From Siphonobacter sp. SORGH_AS_0500 (GTDB lineage: Bacteria; Bacteroidota; Bacteroidia; Cytophagales; Spirosomataceae): a DNA stretch of 64,000 nucleotides. Below the pieces are notes generated by a model. The model had not been told where the DNA came from. It saw only the letters and a program-made list of their open reading frames with translations, and made no database searches. The translations under genes and the position numbers were made by a program. This document shows positions 1-7,740 of this stretch, piece after piece. Every line of letters begins with the position of its first letter. The stretch's first letter is position 1. The stretch spans positions 124,001 to 188,000 of the forward strand of contig NZ_NHPP01000006.1 of the NCBI RefSeq assembly GCF_002838835.1, read 5' to 3'.

Positions 1-90
1 GAAAGCATCAGAATGTAGAAAGCCAGCAAGAGTGAACAAATCCGCATGGGGCAAAGATAGCCGATTGGGGCATGCAACAGGGAGGCAAAA

Positions 91-127
91 ATAAAAAAAC
101 GCTGAGCAGTTGTCCTGTCAGCGTTTT
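91..127 (-). terminator. Rho-independent terminator of the T9SS cargo gene
   Basis: A perfect 10-bp inverted repeat (96-105 with 118-127, 12-nt loop) lies 21 bases past the stop codon of the minus-strand gene at 148. Read on the minus strand it is followed by a T-rich run, as expected for an intrinsic terminator. The rest of 1-90 holds nothing I recognise. Confidence 0.75.
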
Positions 128-147
128 GTATCGATGAATTTCCAGTT

Positions 148-972
148 TTATTCAATCACTACTCGTTTCACAGTTCCGTCTTCGCCCTGCGTTACCGTAA
201 CGAAGTAAGTACCTTTTTCCGCTTTTTTCGACAGCGTAATCTGACCTACGTATTCGCCTTCAAAATCCTTCACGGTTTCTTTCGCCACTTCCCGACCTTT
301 TACGTCCGTTACCAGAATCGTTACATCGCCTTTGGTGGGAGAGGTAAAACGAAGATTCAGGGTTTGATTAAAGGGTCGGTTGGGATACACATTCAGACTA
401 CGGACGGTCTTGGATGAACTGGTGCCTTCCCAGGTGAAAACCTGCGGCGAAAGCTTGGGTAAGGAATTGCGATTGGGTGCATAGTAGCGGAAAGACTGGC
501 TGAATTGATCGCCAAAGTTCTTGCCCCAGCGTTCCATGTTTTGGCCAAAACGTTCCATTTCCTTATCAAACTTTTCCCATTCTCCGCGAGCTAAAGGCTC
601 ATCATCGCGGTAAGCTCTGGGAGCACGCGGAGCTTTAGGGGTTCTGGGTGGGGTTGGAGTTTTCGGAGAACGGAAAGACTGAATGCTGAATTCCTGGTTT
701 TCCTGATTAAAATTAGAATCTCCCTCAGATCCAACAGTAATCCGAACACGATCATTATCTGAAGAGGAAGTAGCGTTTAGTGAGTCCAGGAAAGCGTCCA
801 GCTTTACCTGATTTTCAAAGGAACGATCAATGATGTGGCTACGACCATTCCCCGAACGTTCGTAATGGAGACGAAGTTTTTTATTTTCTTTGGATGACTC
901 TTGCTGAGCCAGAGCCGTGCCGGCGGTAGCAATAATAGTAGCGAGAGCTAACATGGGTAAACGCATAGTCAT
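148..972 (-). CDS. Secreted protein with C-terminal T9SS type A sorting domain
   Basis: The 274-residue product begins with a signal peptide (about residues 1-22, ending ALAQ). The middle is charged and low in complexity, with a proline/arginine-rich segment (PTPPRTPKAPRAPRAYR) near residues 105-121. The last 75 residues look like the type A sorting domain of type IX secretion cargo: a VYPNRPFNQTL entry, beta strands and a KGTYFVTVTQG ending. The protein is therefore probably exported through the Sec and T9SS routes to the cell surface. No catalytic domain is visible, so its function is unknown. A second in-frame ATG two codons in is an alternative start. It is divergent from the histidine kinase gene. 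Confidence 0.8.
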   Translation of the reverse strand: MTMRLPMLALATIIATAGTALAQQESSKENKKLRLHYERSGNGRSHIIDRSFENQVKLDAFLDSLNATSSSDNDRVRITVGSEGDSNFNQENQEFSIQSFRSPKTPTPPRTPKAPRAPRAYRDDEPLARGEWEKFDKEMERFGQNMERWGKNFGDQFSQSFRYYAPNRNSLPKLSPQVFTWEGTSSSKTVRSLNVYPNRPFNQTLNLRFTSPTKGDVTILVTDVKGREVAKETVKDFEGEYVGQITLSKKAEKGTYFVTVTQGEDGTVKRVVIE

Positions 973-1153
973 ATCGGTTTGGTTATAGATGCCTCAAAGA
1001 CAAGCCTGCCGTTGATGACGTTGCATGGGAAGGAGGATTTTCTTGAGTACCCTGCCTGCGTACTTGTTAAAAATGCTTAAAGGTATAACTTTGGCCTGTT
1101 CTCCTTGAGAGATTCAGGGGGTAAATTCGTTGTTTAGAGGATAGTTTAAAATG

Positions 1154-1331
1154 GTTTGAATGTTTGATAGAGTTTGAGGAGGTTTGATAAGTTTGAGTTT
1201 TTGAGAAGGTTCGACAGTGCGGTAGCTAAATCTTTTTCTCGAAAGTTTAAAACCGGGGCACACGGCCTTTGGGGAAGTTCAGATGGATAAGTATCATCAA
1301 ACCTTCTCAAAAAAATCAAACTCTTTCAAAC
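1154..1331. repeat. GTTTGA/TCAAAC word repeat with inverted arms
   Basis: The spacer 973-1347 carries five GTTTGA words at 1154, 1162, 1172, 1182 and 1191 (spacing 8-10 bases) and three TCAAAC words at 1297, 1316 and 1326. An 11-bp perfect inverted pair (1201-1211 with 1300-1310) joins the two clusters. Related words recur in other spacers of this window, so it looks like a member of a spacer repeat family. It ends just before the histidine kinase start and could lie in its 5' leader. Confidence 0.55.
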
Positions 1332-1347
1332 GGTTAAGTACTAAAGA

Positions 1348-3219
1348 ATGACGCAGCAGAAGATCCGTTGGTTAGTAGCTCTGATGTCGCTGGCTCTGAT
1401 TGGGCTGGTGGCCTTTCAGGTGTTTGGCCTGCGGGAAACGCTAAACGCCAAAGCCGAACAGTTTGATGCGACGGTAACTGAGGCCATGGATGCGGTAGTG
1501 CATAAACTGGAAAAAACGGAAGTGAGCGTTTTGACGAATAAAAAAATTGAAGCCGAACGCCGCCGGGAGCAGTTACAGCACATCGCCATTCCTCAGGTTC
1601 CAGAGAAAGCTCCGGTCATTGCCCAGAAGAAAAAACGCTCGAAACATGCCGAGAAAACGGATAAGTCGGCAGATCCGGCGACGATCTTACGATACGCCAC
1701 TTCATCTCCCATTGTGCAGCAGTTTGAGTTTTATGGACGAACCAAGGTTTCTTCAGACGTATTAGGCCGGCCCGGAGGTGTATTAACCGATGCAGAATTA
1801 CATTACATCGAAGAGTATTACCGGAATGATATTCCTACCCAGTCAACCGAACGTTCGCGGGAGGAGCTGGAAAAAACCTATGAGGAAACGGTGTTCCGAA
1901 ACCTGCCCCGGGACCTACAGATAGCCAAAAGTAGAAAGGATTCGTTGGGACGACTTTTATCAAGTCGGGTGATTGGAAAGAGTAAAAGGGCCGCCCCGAA
2001 AGAGCAAAAAACGACTAGAACCACTACTGCTTCTAAATCCAAAACTGCGGTAACCCGCCGACTGAAACGTATTGATTCTACCAGAAATCTAAAGAAAACG
2101 GAATACGAAAAAGCGACGCAGAAATCGCAGATTATGCGGGAGGTCTTTCTGGACCTGTTGACGAATGACCGACCTTTAGATCAGCGGATTGATACGGATA
2201 TTCTCGATTCATTATTACGGCATGAATTCGTGGCCCGGGGCATTGACCTGCCTTTTGAGTATGGGTATCGCTCCGATGATCATCCCCATGATTTCGTTTA
2301 TACGTCATCGCCCGGTTACCGGGAAGATCGTTTGTTAGCAGGGTATAGCATGCAGCTTTTCCCTTCTGATTTATTGGCAACCGACAATGTACTGTTTGTG
2401 TATTTTCCTGAACGCCAAAGTTATCTGGCGGAACAAATCTGGACGACCTTGATAAGCTCTGTCATATTAATTCTAGTCATGGGAGGCTGTTTTTACTTCG
2501 CCATGAGCACCATTCTTCGTCAGAAAAAACTGTCTGATATGAAGAATGATTTTATCAATAATATGACCCACGAATTCAAAACGCCGGTTTCGACCATTTC
2601 TCTGGCCACGCAAATGCTGGAGGATGACGCTGTTGCTGCGTCGCCGACGATGCTGCGGCGTTACCTGGGTATTATTCGTGATGAGAACCAGCGGTTAGGC
2701 TCTCAGGTTGAAAAGGTATTGCAGGCAGCTCGTTTTGATCGGGGAGAAGTGAAAATGAATCGTGAGAAAACCGATATGCATGAGCTGATTGAAACCGTAG
2801 TTCATAGCTTAAGCCCGCAAATTGAAGCCCGAAACGGTAACTTGCAAACTTACCTAAGAGCAAGTAACCCCACGATTGTGGGCGATGAAGTGCATTTAAC
2901 CAATCTAATTTTTAACTTGCTCGATAACGCCATTAAGTATTCCGGCGAAGTAACGGATGTGCTGGTAAGTACTGACAATACCAATCAGGGCTTAAGAATT
3001 ACGATTGCTGATCAGGGAATCGGGATGAATAAAGAAGCGTTAAAACACATTTTCGAACAGTTTTATCGCGTTCCCACGGGTAATGTGCACGACGTAAAAG
3101 GCTTTGGTTTAGGGCTTAGTTACGTTAAAAAGATCGTAGATGAACACAAGGGCACGATCAAAGTAGACAGCACGCCCGGCAAAGGAAGTACTTTTGAGAT
3201 TACCTTACCGTTTGAATAA
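1348..3219 (+). CDS. Sensor histidine kinase
   Basis: This 623-residue inner-membrane kinase has an N-terminal membrane helix (about residues 6-27), a large extracytoplasmic region to about residue 365 and a second helix (about 366-388). A HisKA domain follows, with the phospho-acceptor His408 in MTHEFKTP, then a HATPase_c domain with N box LLDNAIKYS, G1 ADQGIGM and G2 GFGLGLSYV. It should phosphorylate the response regulator encoded 76 bases downstream. The periplasmic portion is unusually rich in lysine, arginine and threonine (around residues 90-110 and 210-260) and matches no sensor domain I know. I see no HAMP domain. The signal sensed is unknown. Confidence 0.93.
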   Translation: MTQQKIRWLVALMSLALIGLVAFQVFGLRETLNAKAEQFDATVTEAMDAVVHKLEKTEVSVLTNKKIEAERRREQLQHIAIPQVPEKAPVIAQKKKRSKHAEKTDKSADPATILRYATSSPIVQQFEFYGRTKVSSDVLGRPGGVLTDAELHYIEEYYRNDIPTQSTERSREELEKTYEETVFRNLPRDLQIAKSRKDSLGRLLSSRVIGKSKRAAPKEQKTTRTTTASKSKTAVTRRLKRIDSTRNLKKTEYEKATQKSQIMREVFLDLLTNDRPLDQRIDTDILDSLLRHEFVARGIDLPFEYGYRSDDHPHDFVYTSSPGYREDRLLAGYSMQLFPSDLLATDNVLFVYFPERQSYLAEQIWTTLISSVILILVMGGCFYFAMSTILRQKKLSDMKNDFINNMTHEFKTPVSTISLATQMLEDDAVAASPTMLRRYLGIIRDENQRLGSQVEKVLQAARFDRGEVKMNREKTDMHELIETVVHSLSPQIEARNGNLQTYLRASNPTIVGDEVHLTNLIFNLLDNAIKYSGEVTDVLVSTDNTNQGLRITIADQGIGMNKEALKHIFEQFYRVPTGNVHDVKGFGLGLSYVKKIVDEHKGTIKVDSTPGKGSTFEITLPFE

Positions 3220-3295
3220 TAAAAAGTGTTTTGACACTACCGATTGATAACAAGACAACCTATTTTTTGATAAGTGTCTACATCGGAGTTAATTA

Positions 3296-3994
3296 ATGAC
3301 AGCAACTATGAAAATCCTGCTCGCTGAAGACGACCCAAACCTCGGAACCTTATTACAGGAATATTTGACTTTGAAGGGTTATCCCGCTGATCTGGCCCGT
3401 GACGGGGACGAAGCCCTGAATCAGTTTGTCAAGCAGGAGTATGATCTCTGTATTTTCGACGTAATGATGCCTAAGAAAGACGGCTTCACGTTGGCGAAAG
3501 AAATCCGTCAGGCGAACGCCGATATTCCCATTATTTTCTTAACGGCCAAGGCAATGAAAGAGGATACGCTGCAAGGTTTCCGACTCGGTGGGGATGATTA
3601 TCTGACGAAGCCATTCAATATGGAAGAGCTGGTCGCCCGGATGGAAGCCATTCTTCGACGGAGTCAGAAAAATGATCAGAAAGACCAGAAATCGAACCGT
3701 ATTTTCCAGATTGGTAACCTGACTTTTGATTCGGAACGGCAAACCCTGACGCACGGCGAAGAGTCGCAAAAACTGACCAGCCGGGAAGCGGAGTTACTAA
3801 AGATTTTCTGCCAGCACCTCGGGCAGCCGCTGAGCCGTAGTTATATCCTGAAAGCCATTTGGGGTGATGATAGTTATTTTAACGCCCGAAGCATGGACGT
3901 GTATCTGACGAAAATTCGTAAATACCTACGGCCCGACGAACGCATTCAGCTCATTAATCTTCACGGCGAAGGCTTTAAAATGATTGTGGATTAA
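3296..3994 (+). CDS. OmpR/PhoB-family response regulator
   Basis: The 232-residue protein has a receiver domain (about residues 5-120) with acidic residues LLAEDD, phospho-acceptor Asp55 in CIFDVMMP and the conserved lysine in YLTKPF. A winged-helix DNA-binding domain follows (about 135-230), with LTSREAELL and the recognition region RSMDVYLTKIRKYL. It is the cognate partner of the kinase upstream and acts as a transcription regulator in the cytoplasm. A GGAG sits 9 bases before the chosen ATG. The in-frame ATG at 3308 (MKILLAEDD) is an alternative start. Target genes cannot be told from the sequence. Confidence 0.95.
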   Translation: MTATMKILLAEDDPNLGTLLQEYLTLKGYPADLARDGDEALNQFVKQEYDLCIFDVMMPKKDGFTLAKEIRQANADIPIIFLTAKAMKEDTLQGFRLGGDDYLTKPFNMEELVARMEAILRRSQKNDQKDQKSNRIFQIGNLTFDSERQTLTHGEESQKLTSREAELLKIFCQHLGQPLSRSYILKAIWGDDSYFNARSMDVYLTKIRKYLRPDERIQLINLHGEGFKMIVD

Positions 3995-4077
3995 TGGAAT
4001 TAATAGTTGCTGGTTATTCGTCTCAATCTATTTCCTTACTAACCCTGGCTTAGGTTAGATATAATTTGTGCACGAAG

Positions 4078-4106
4078 GTAGAGACGCGATGAAGTCGCGT
4101 CTCTAC
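4078..4106. repeat. GTAGAGACGCGA palindromic repeat
   Basis: Perfect 12-bp arms (4078-4089 and 4095-4106) around a 5-base loop form a palindromic element between the convergent response regulator and symporter genes. Related copies lie at 10729-10755 (followed by T8), about 10802-10828 and 12465-12490, and a decayed one starts near 25249. Placement at gene ends suggests a REP-like element that can act as a bidirectional terminator. Confidence 0.7.
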
Positions 4107-4158
4107 AGGAATGCTCGATGCTATCAAAAAAACAGGATGCTAATCCGGGGAAGCGAGA

Positions 4159-5544
4159 TTAGGCCGTTTTGAAAGAAAATTTCCGCACAAACGAACCCAC
4201 GACCATTCCCAGAACACTTCCGGCCAACCCGTATAAAATCGGGTGAATGCTGGTTTCTGCGGCGACGGCTACGAGCCAGGCTATAAGCCCTATACTCATG
4301 GAAAGCAGGCAACCCGCAAGCGAGGCTTTCTTCCAATATAAACCCGCTGTCATGGGAATAAAGAGCGAAACGAGACTAAACGCCGAGGATTCGCCCACCA
4401 ACTCAAACACATTCTGACGGTCCAGAGCCATCAGGACCGAAGCTGCTGTAACGCCGATTACCGAAAGACGAATGGTCAGTAATAATTTCTGATCGGATAA
4501 AGAGGGGAGAAAAGGGCGAACCAGATTTTCACCAATGACGGCTGCCGGAGCCAGAATAGCCCCCGAAGTGGTACTTAGTAAAGCCGAAATCAAGGCTCCG
4601 AAAAACAGAATCTGAACGGCCATAGGGGCGTGCTGTAAAACCATATTGGGCAGTAACATCTGCAAATCGCCCTTTAATAAGTCGGGGTGTAATTGCACAG
4701 CCATCAAACCAATGAAAAGTGGGAATAAAGCAACCGTCCAGTATAATACTCCCGCAGTTACGGCGGAGCGAACGGCGGTTTTCGCATCTTTTGCGGCCAT
4801 TACTCGCTGAAAAACATCTTGCTGGGGAATGGAACCCAACCCGATGGTAATCCAGGCTACGAAATATTCCAGGGATTCGTTCAGGGAAAAACTTCGGGGA
4901 ATAACACGGAAAAAACCTTGGGGTTGTTGCTGAATAACCGCCGAAAGCCCATTGGATTCATTTAAAAGAATAATGGCGAGAATGATTAATCCAGTAATAA
5001 GAATGATGTTATGCAGAAAGTCCGTAATCGACACGGACCACATACCGCCCGTTAAGGTATAAATCATCACCAAACCCGCTCCCGTCCAGATGCCCGTGGT
5101 CATGGGTAAATCAAAAACCGTTTGTCCAATGATACTCATCGAAACCAATTGAGCGGCGATCCAGCCGAAATAGGACGGGACAATGAGTAAAGCCGAAAGT
5201 AGCTCAGCAGATTTGCCAAAGCGTAAACCGAAGAAATCGCAGAAGGTAATGATGTTCCAGCGGTAAAAAATTCGGGCGTAAAATAAGCCGACCAGAATGA
5301 GGCATAACCCTGCCCCGAACGGGTCTTCAATGACACCCAGGAACCCTTCTTCCACAAATCGTCCCGGTGCTCCCATCATGGTTTCGGAACCGAACCAGGT
5401 AGCGAAGGTTACCATCGAAGCCAGACCAAACCCCAGTTTCCTTCCCGCTAATACAAAGTCTTCCGTATTACTAACCCGCCGAGAAGCCCACAGACCCACG
5501 CCGAGGTTCAGGATTAAATAAAGAATAATGGAGGCAATGAGCAT
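4159..5544 (-). CDS. Sodium:solute symporter (SSS family)
   Basis: From the ATG at 5544 the product is 461 residues with about 13 hydrophobic helices and the SSS fold. It starts in a helix (MLIASIILYLILNLGVG), then has the typical DFVLAGRKLG and TFATWFGSETMMGAPG segments and a glycine-rich YTLTGGMWSVSITDFLHN stretch. An open frame extends 28 codons upstream to 5628, but that extension is not hydrophobic and does not look like a symporter N-terminus. It is a Na+-coupled uptake permease of the inner membrane. The substrate (organic acid, sugar or amino acid) cannot be assigned. It stands alone, convergent with the response regulator. Confidence 0.88.
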   Translation of the reverse strand: MLIASIILYLILNLGVGLWASRRVSNTEDFVLAGRKLGFGLASMVTFATWFGSETMMGAPGRFVEEGFLGVIEDPFGAGLCLILVGLFYARIFYRWNIITFCDFFGLRFGKSAELLSALLIVPSYFGWIAAQLVSMSIIGQTVFDLPMTTGIWTGAGLVMIYTLTGGMWSVSITDFLHNIILITGLIILAIILLNESNGLSAVIQQQPQGFFRVIPRSFSLNESLEYFVAWITIGLGSIPQQDVFQRVMAAKDAKTAVRSAVTAGVLYWTVALFPLFIGLMAVQLHPDLLKGDLQMLLPNMVLQHAPMAVQILFFGALISALLSTTSGAILAPAAVIGENLVRPFLPSLSDQKLLLTIRLSVIGVTAASVLMALDRQNVFELVGESSAFSLVSLFIPMTAGLYWKKASLAGCLLSMSIGLIAWLVAVAAETSIHPILYGLAGSVLGMVVGSFVRKFSFKTA

Positions 5545-5746
5545 CGGGAAGGGGTTAATGCTTTCAAACGAAAAGTAAAAATAATAGCAATTCCATAGAC
5601 TGGTGCGAGATGGCCGTCTTGTCCCCACAATTCGGTAGTTTCTTCATTACTTTCTGGTTTTACGGCCGATAGAAATCAGCCATAGATCAGGTAAGAGATA
5701 AGAATGTCGCATTAGCGGGTATAAGTTACAATCACAGGAATATGAT

Positions 5747-5768
5747 TATATGAAAATATGTTCATATA
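5747..5768. promoter_or_regulatory. Palindrome likely to be the ArsR-family operator
   Basis: An 8-bp inverted repeat, TATATGAA with TTCATATA separated by 6 bases, ends 25 bases before the ArsR start. Its size and symmetry suit a dimeric winged-helix ArsR repressor that controls itself and the downstream sulfur genes. The assignment as operator is inference. Confidence 0.55.
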
Positions 5769-5793
5769 TTTGGGGCGATTGTTACGCACTATT

Positions 5794-6102
5794 ATGACGA
5801 TTACCGAAAAAATTAACAGTAAAGAGAAGCTTGAAAAAGCAGCCTTTATTCTAAAAACCGTCGCCCATCCGACTCGATTGGCGATTATTGAACTACTGGG
5901 AACCAACGATCGACTCAGCGTGAATGAACTCAGTCGCTTGCTGGATTGCGAGCAGTCGCTGTTGTCGCATCATCTCATTAACATGAAACTCAAAGGAATC
6001 CTACAGGCTGAACAGGAAGGTCAGAGTCGGTATTATTCGCTGAAAGAACGCGACGTACTAAAGCTGATCGCCTGCATTGAGAACTGTGAGTGTAGTATGT
6101 AG
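5794..6102 (+). CDS. ArsR-family transcription regulator of the sulfur island
   Basis: From the ATG at 5794 the protein has 102 residues: a compact winged helix with VAHPTRLAIIELL, NELSRLLDCEQSLLSHHL as the recognition region and a wing GQSRYYSL. Cysteines occur just before the recognition helix and in a cluster at the C-terminus (CIENCECSM). Together with the downstream persulfide genes this suggests a BigR/SqrR-type thiol or persulfide sensor, although a metal site is also possible. An open frame 12 codons longer starts at 5758 inside the palindrome, so 5794 is preferred. The stop lies one base before the TauE start, which implies translational coupling. Confidence 0.88.
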   Translation: MTITEKINSKEKLEKAAFILKTVAHPTRLAIIELLGTNDRLSVNELSRLLDCEQSLLSHHLINMKLKGILQAEQEGQSRYYSLKERDVLKLIACIENCECSM

Positions 6103-6103
6103 G

Positions 6104-6907
6104 ATGGTGGAGTTAGTAGGATTAGCAATAGCCGTCCTGATTGGACTGTTATTGAGTTTGTTAGGTGGCGGTGGGTCCATTCTAACGGTGCCCGTGCTGG
6201 TATATTTATTCAAGGTACCTCCACCGATTGCCACGGCGTATAGCCTCTTAATTGTAGGCTCGGCCTCACTGATTGGTTCGATTGATTATTTGCGACGGGG
6301 ATTATCCAGCCCGAAAACGGCTTTATTCTTCTCGTTTCCATCGTTTATGATGGTCTTTATTTCGCGAAAATTTCTTGTTCCGGCTTTGCCCGAAGTGATC
6401 TGGCAGTCTGGAAACTGGGTACTGACGAAGGATTTATTAATGATGTTACTCTTTGCCGTGCTGATGGTATTATCGGCTCAGTCGATGATTCGCGGACGGC
6501 GGAAGGAACGAGTGGATACGGGCGAAGAAATTCGCAAACGGCTGAATTACCCACTGATTTTCGTGGAAGGTTTATTAGTAGGAACCTTAACGGGTTTTGT
6601 GGGCGTGGGCGGTGGCTTTTTGATTATTCCGGTATTAGCCAACTTCGTAAAGTTACCGATGAAACTCGCCGTTGGAACTTCTTTGCTGATTATCGCGATT
6701 AACTCCTGTATTGGTTTTCTCGGCGATCTGGGTCAGCATGAGATGGACTGGCTGTTTTTGCTGAAGTTTACCAGCTTAACCTGGCTGGGGGTCGTCGTCG
6801 GAACGGGCTTGTCCCGGCAAATTCCGGGACAGGTATTGAAACCTGCTTTTGGCTGGTTTACGCTCCTGATGGGAACGGGGATTCTGATAAAAGAGTTAGT
6901 CTTTTAA
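6104..6907 (+). CDS. TauE/SafE-family sulfite/anion exporter
   Basis: The 267-residue integral membrane protein has about eight helices and the two glycine-rich repeats of the TauE/SafE family (LLGGGGSILTVPVLVY and FVGVGGGFLIIPVLANF). Members move sulfite, sulfoacetate or related sulfur anions across the inner membrane. The start at 6104 lies one base after the ArsR stop; a longer frame from 6077 would overlap the regulator. With thioredoxins and a persulfide-type hydrolase downstream, removal of sulfite formed from persulfides is a sensible role, but the substrate is inferred. Confidence 0.88.
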   Translation: MVELVGLAIAVLIGLLLSLLGGGGSILTVPVLVYLFKVPPPIATAYSLLIVGSASLIGSIDYLRRGLSSPKTALFFSFPSFMMVFISRKFLVPALPEVIWQSGNWVLTKDLLMMLLFAVLMVLSAQSMIRGRRKERVDTGEEIRKRLNYPLIFVEGLLVGTLTGFVGVGGGFLIIPVLANFVKLPMKLAVGTSLLIIAINSCIGFLGDLGQHEMDWLFLLKFTSLTWLGVVVGTGLSRQIPGQVLKPAFGWFTLLMGTGILIKELVF

Positions 6908-6961
6908 ATCACTTTTAAGTATAGATTTTGTAATTGAAAAGGCCACGGCCTACGGATTAAT

Positions 6962-7267
6962 ATGAACGGAACATTTGAAGAAATTATCAACTCAGAAGAG
7001 CCTGTATTACTGGAGTTTTACACGGAATGGTGTAAACCCTGTAAGAAGATGGCCCCGCATTTAAATACGGTTGCCGAGATTTTCGGGCAGGATCTGACGA
7101 TCATCAAGATTGATGCTGAGAAGAATATGACGTTGAAGAAGCACCTGAAAGTCGATTCAGTACCTACGCTGATTTTATACCAACGGGGTAAATTACTCTG
7201 GCGTCAGGCGGGTGGTGTGTACGCTGATAAGCTGGAACGAATCATTCGCGAAAAGGTACGATTTTAG
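6962..7267 (+). CDS. Thioredoxin-family protein with CKPC active site
   Basis: A 101-residue cytoplasmic thioredoxin fold: active site WCKPC (Cys24, Cys27), the cis-proline region VDSVPTLILYQRG and no signal peptide. The Lys-Pro dipeptide between the cysteines differs from the classical GP and may tune the redox potential. It is a close paralogue of the next gene (both have MxGxF N-termini and YQRGxxLWRQxGG-like segments), so the pair arose by tandem duplication. In this island it probably reduces persulfide or disulfide intermediates. Confidence 0.93.
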   Translation: MNGTFEEIINSEEPVLLEFYTEWCKPCKKMAPHLNTVAEIFGQDLTIIKIDAEKNMTLKKHLKVDSVPTLILYQRGKLLWRQAGGVYADKLERIIREKVRF

Positions 7268-7297
7268 TAGAATGAGTTTAGGGTTTGTGGGTTTTGT

Positions 7298-7348
7298 GTT
7301 TAGGGTTGTTATTCAGGAGTCATGCTTCTTAAACTCAAAACCCTAAAC
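7298..7348. repeat. Inverted GTTTAGGGTT repeat between the thioredoxin genes
   Basis: The 120-base spacer between the paralogous thioredoxins contains a 10-bp inverted repeat, GTTTAGGGTT (7298-7307) with AACCCTAAAC (7339-7348), and further GAGTTT/AAACTC-like words. It belongs to the same word family as the 33-bp inverted repeat at 15205. It interrupts an otherwise tight operon and may be a processing or partial termination point. Confidence 0.5.
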
Positions 7349-7387
7349 AGATAAACCTAAAACATCAACTCTTAAACGAACAAAGCC

Positions 7388-7693
7388 ATGAATGGTAACT
7401 TTCAGCAACTCATCGCTTCTGAGAAACCCGTATTAGTTGACTTTTTCGCCAAATGGTGTGGGCCTTGTAAAATGATGGCCCCTTACCTCAAAGCGGTAAA
7501 AGATAAAATGGGAGAAGAACTGACGATTGTCAAAATTGATATTGACAAAAACCCGGCTCTGGCTTCCCAGTTAAAAATCCAGTCGGTTCCCACGATGGTG
7601 TTATACCAGCGGGGCCAGCAGCTTTGGCGACAGTCGGGCGTGTTATCTGCTCAACAAATCGAGCAGGTGGTCCGACAAAATGCGAGGAACTAA
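7388..7693 (+). CDS. Thioredoxin-family protein with CGPC active site
   Basis: A 101-residue thioredoxin with the classical WCGPC motif (Cys24, Cys27), the cis-proline segment IQSVPTMVLYQRG and no export signal. It is the tandem paralogue of the CKPC protein upstream. Stand-alone thioredoxins of this size reduce protein disulfides in the cytoplasm. Next to rhodanese domains it may accept or discharge sulfane sulfur. Confidence 0.94.
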   Translation: MNGNFQQLIASEKPVLVDFFAKWCGPCKMMAPYLKAVKDKMGEELTIVKIDIDKNPALASQLKIQSVPTMVLYQRGQQLWRQSGVLSAQQIEQVVRQNARN

Positions 7694-7740
7694 CCTAGGG
7701 GCAGGAGTAGTTGCCTGCCTCACCCTTCATCAGTTACCTT

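Noticed and set aside
5712..5906. Minus-strand ORF covering the ArsR start and palindrome
   Set aside because: It overlaps the well-supported ArsR gene and its operator and has no family resemblance.
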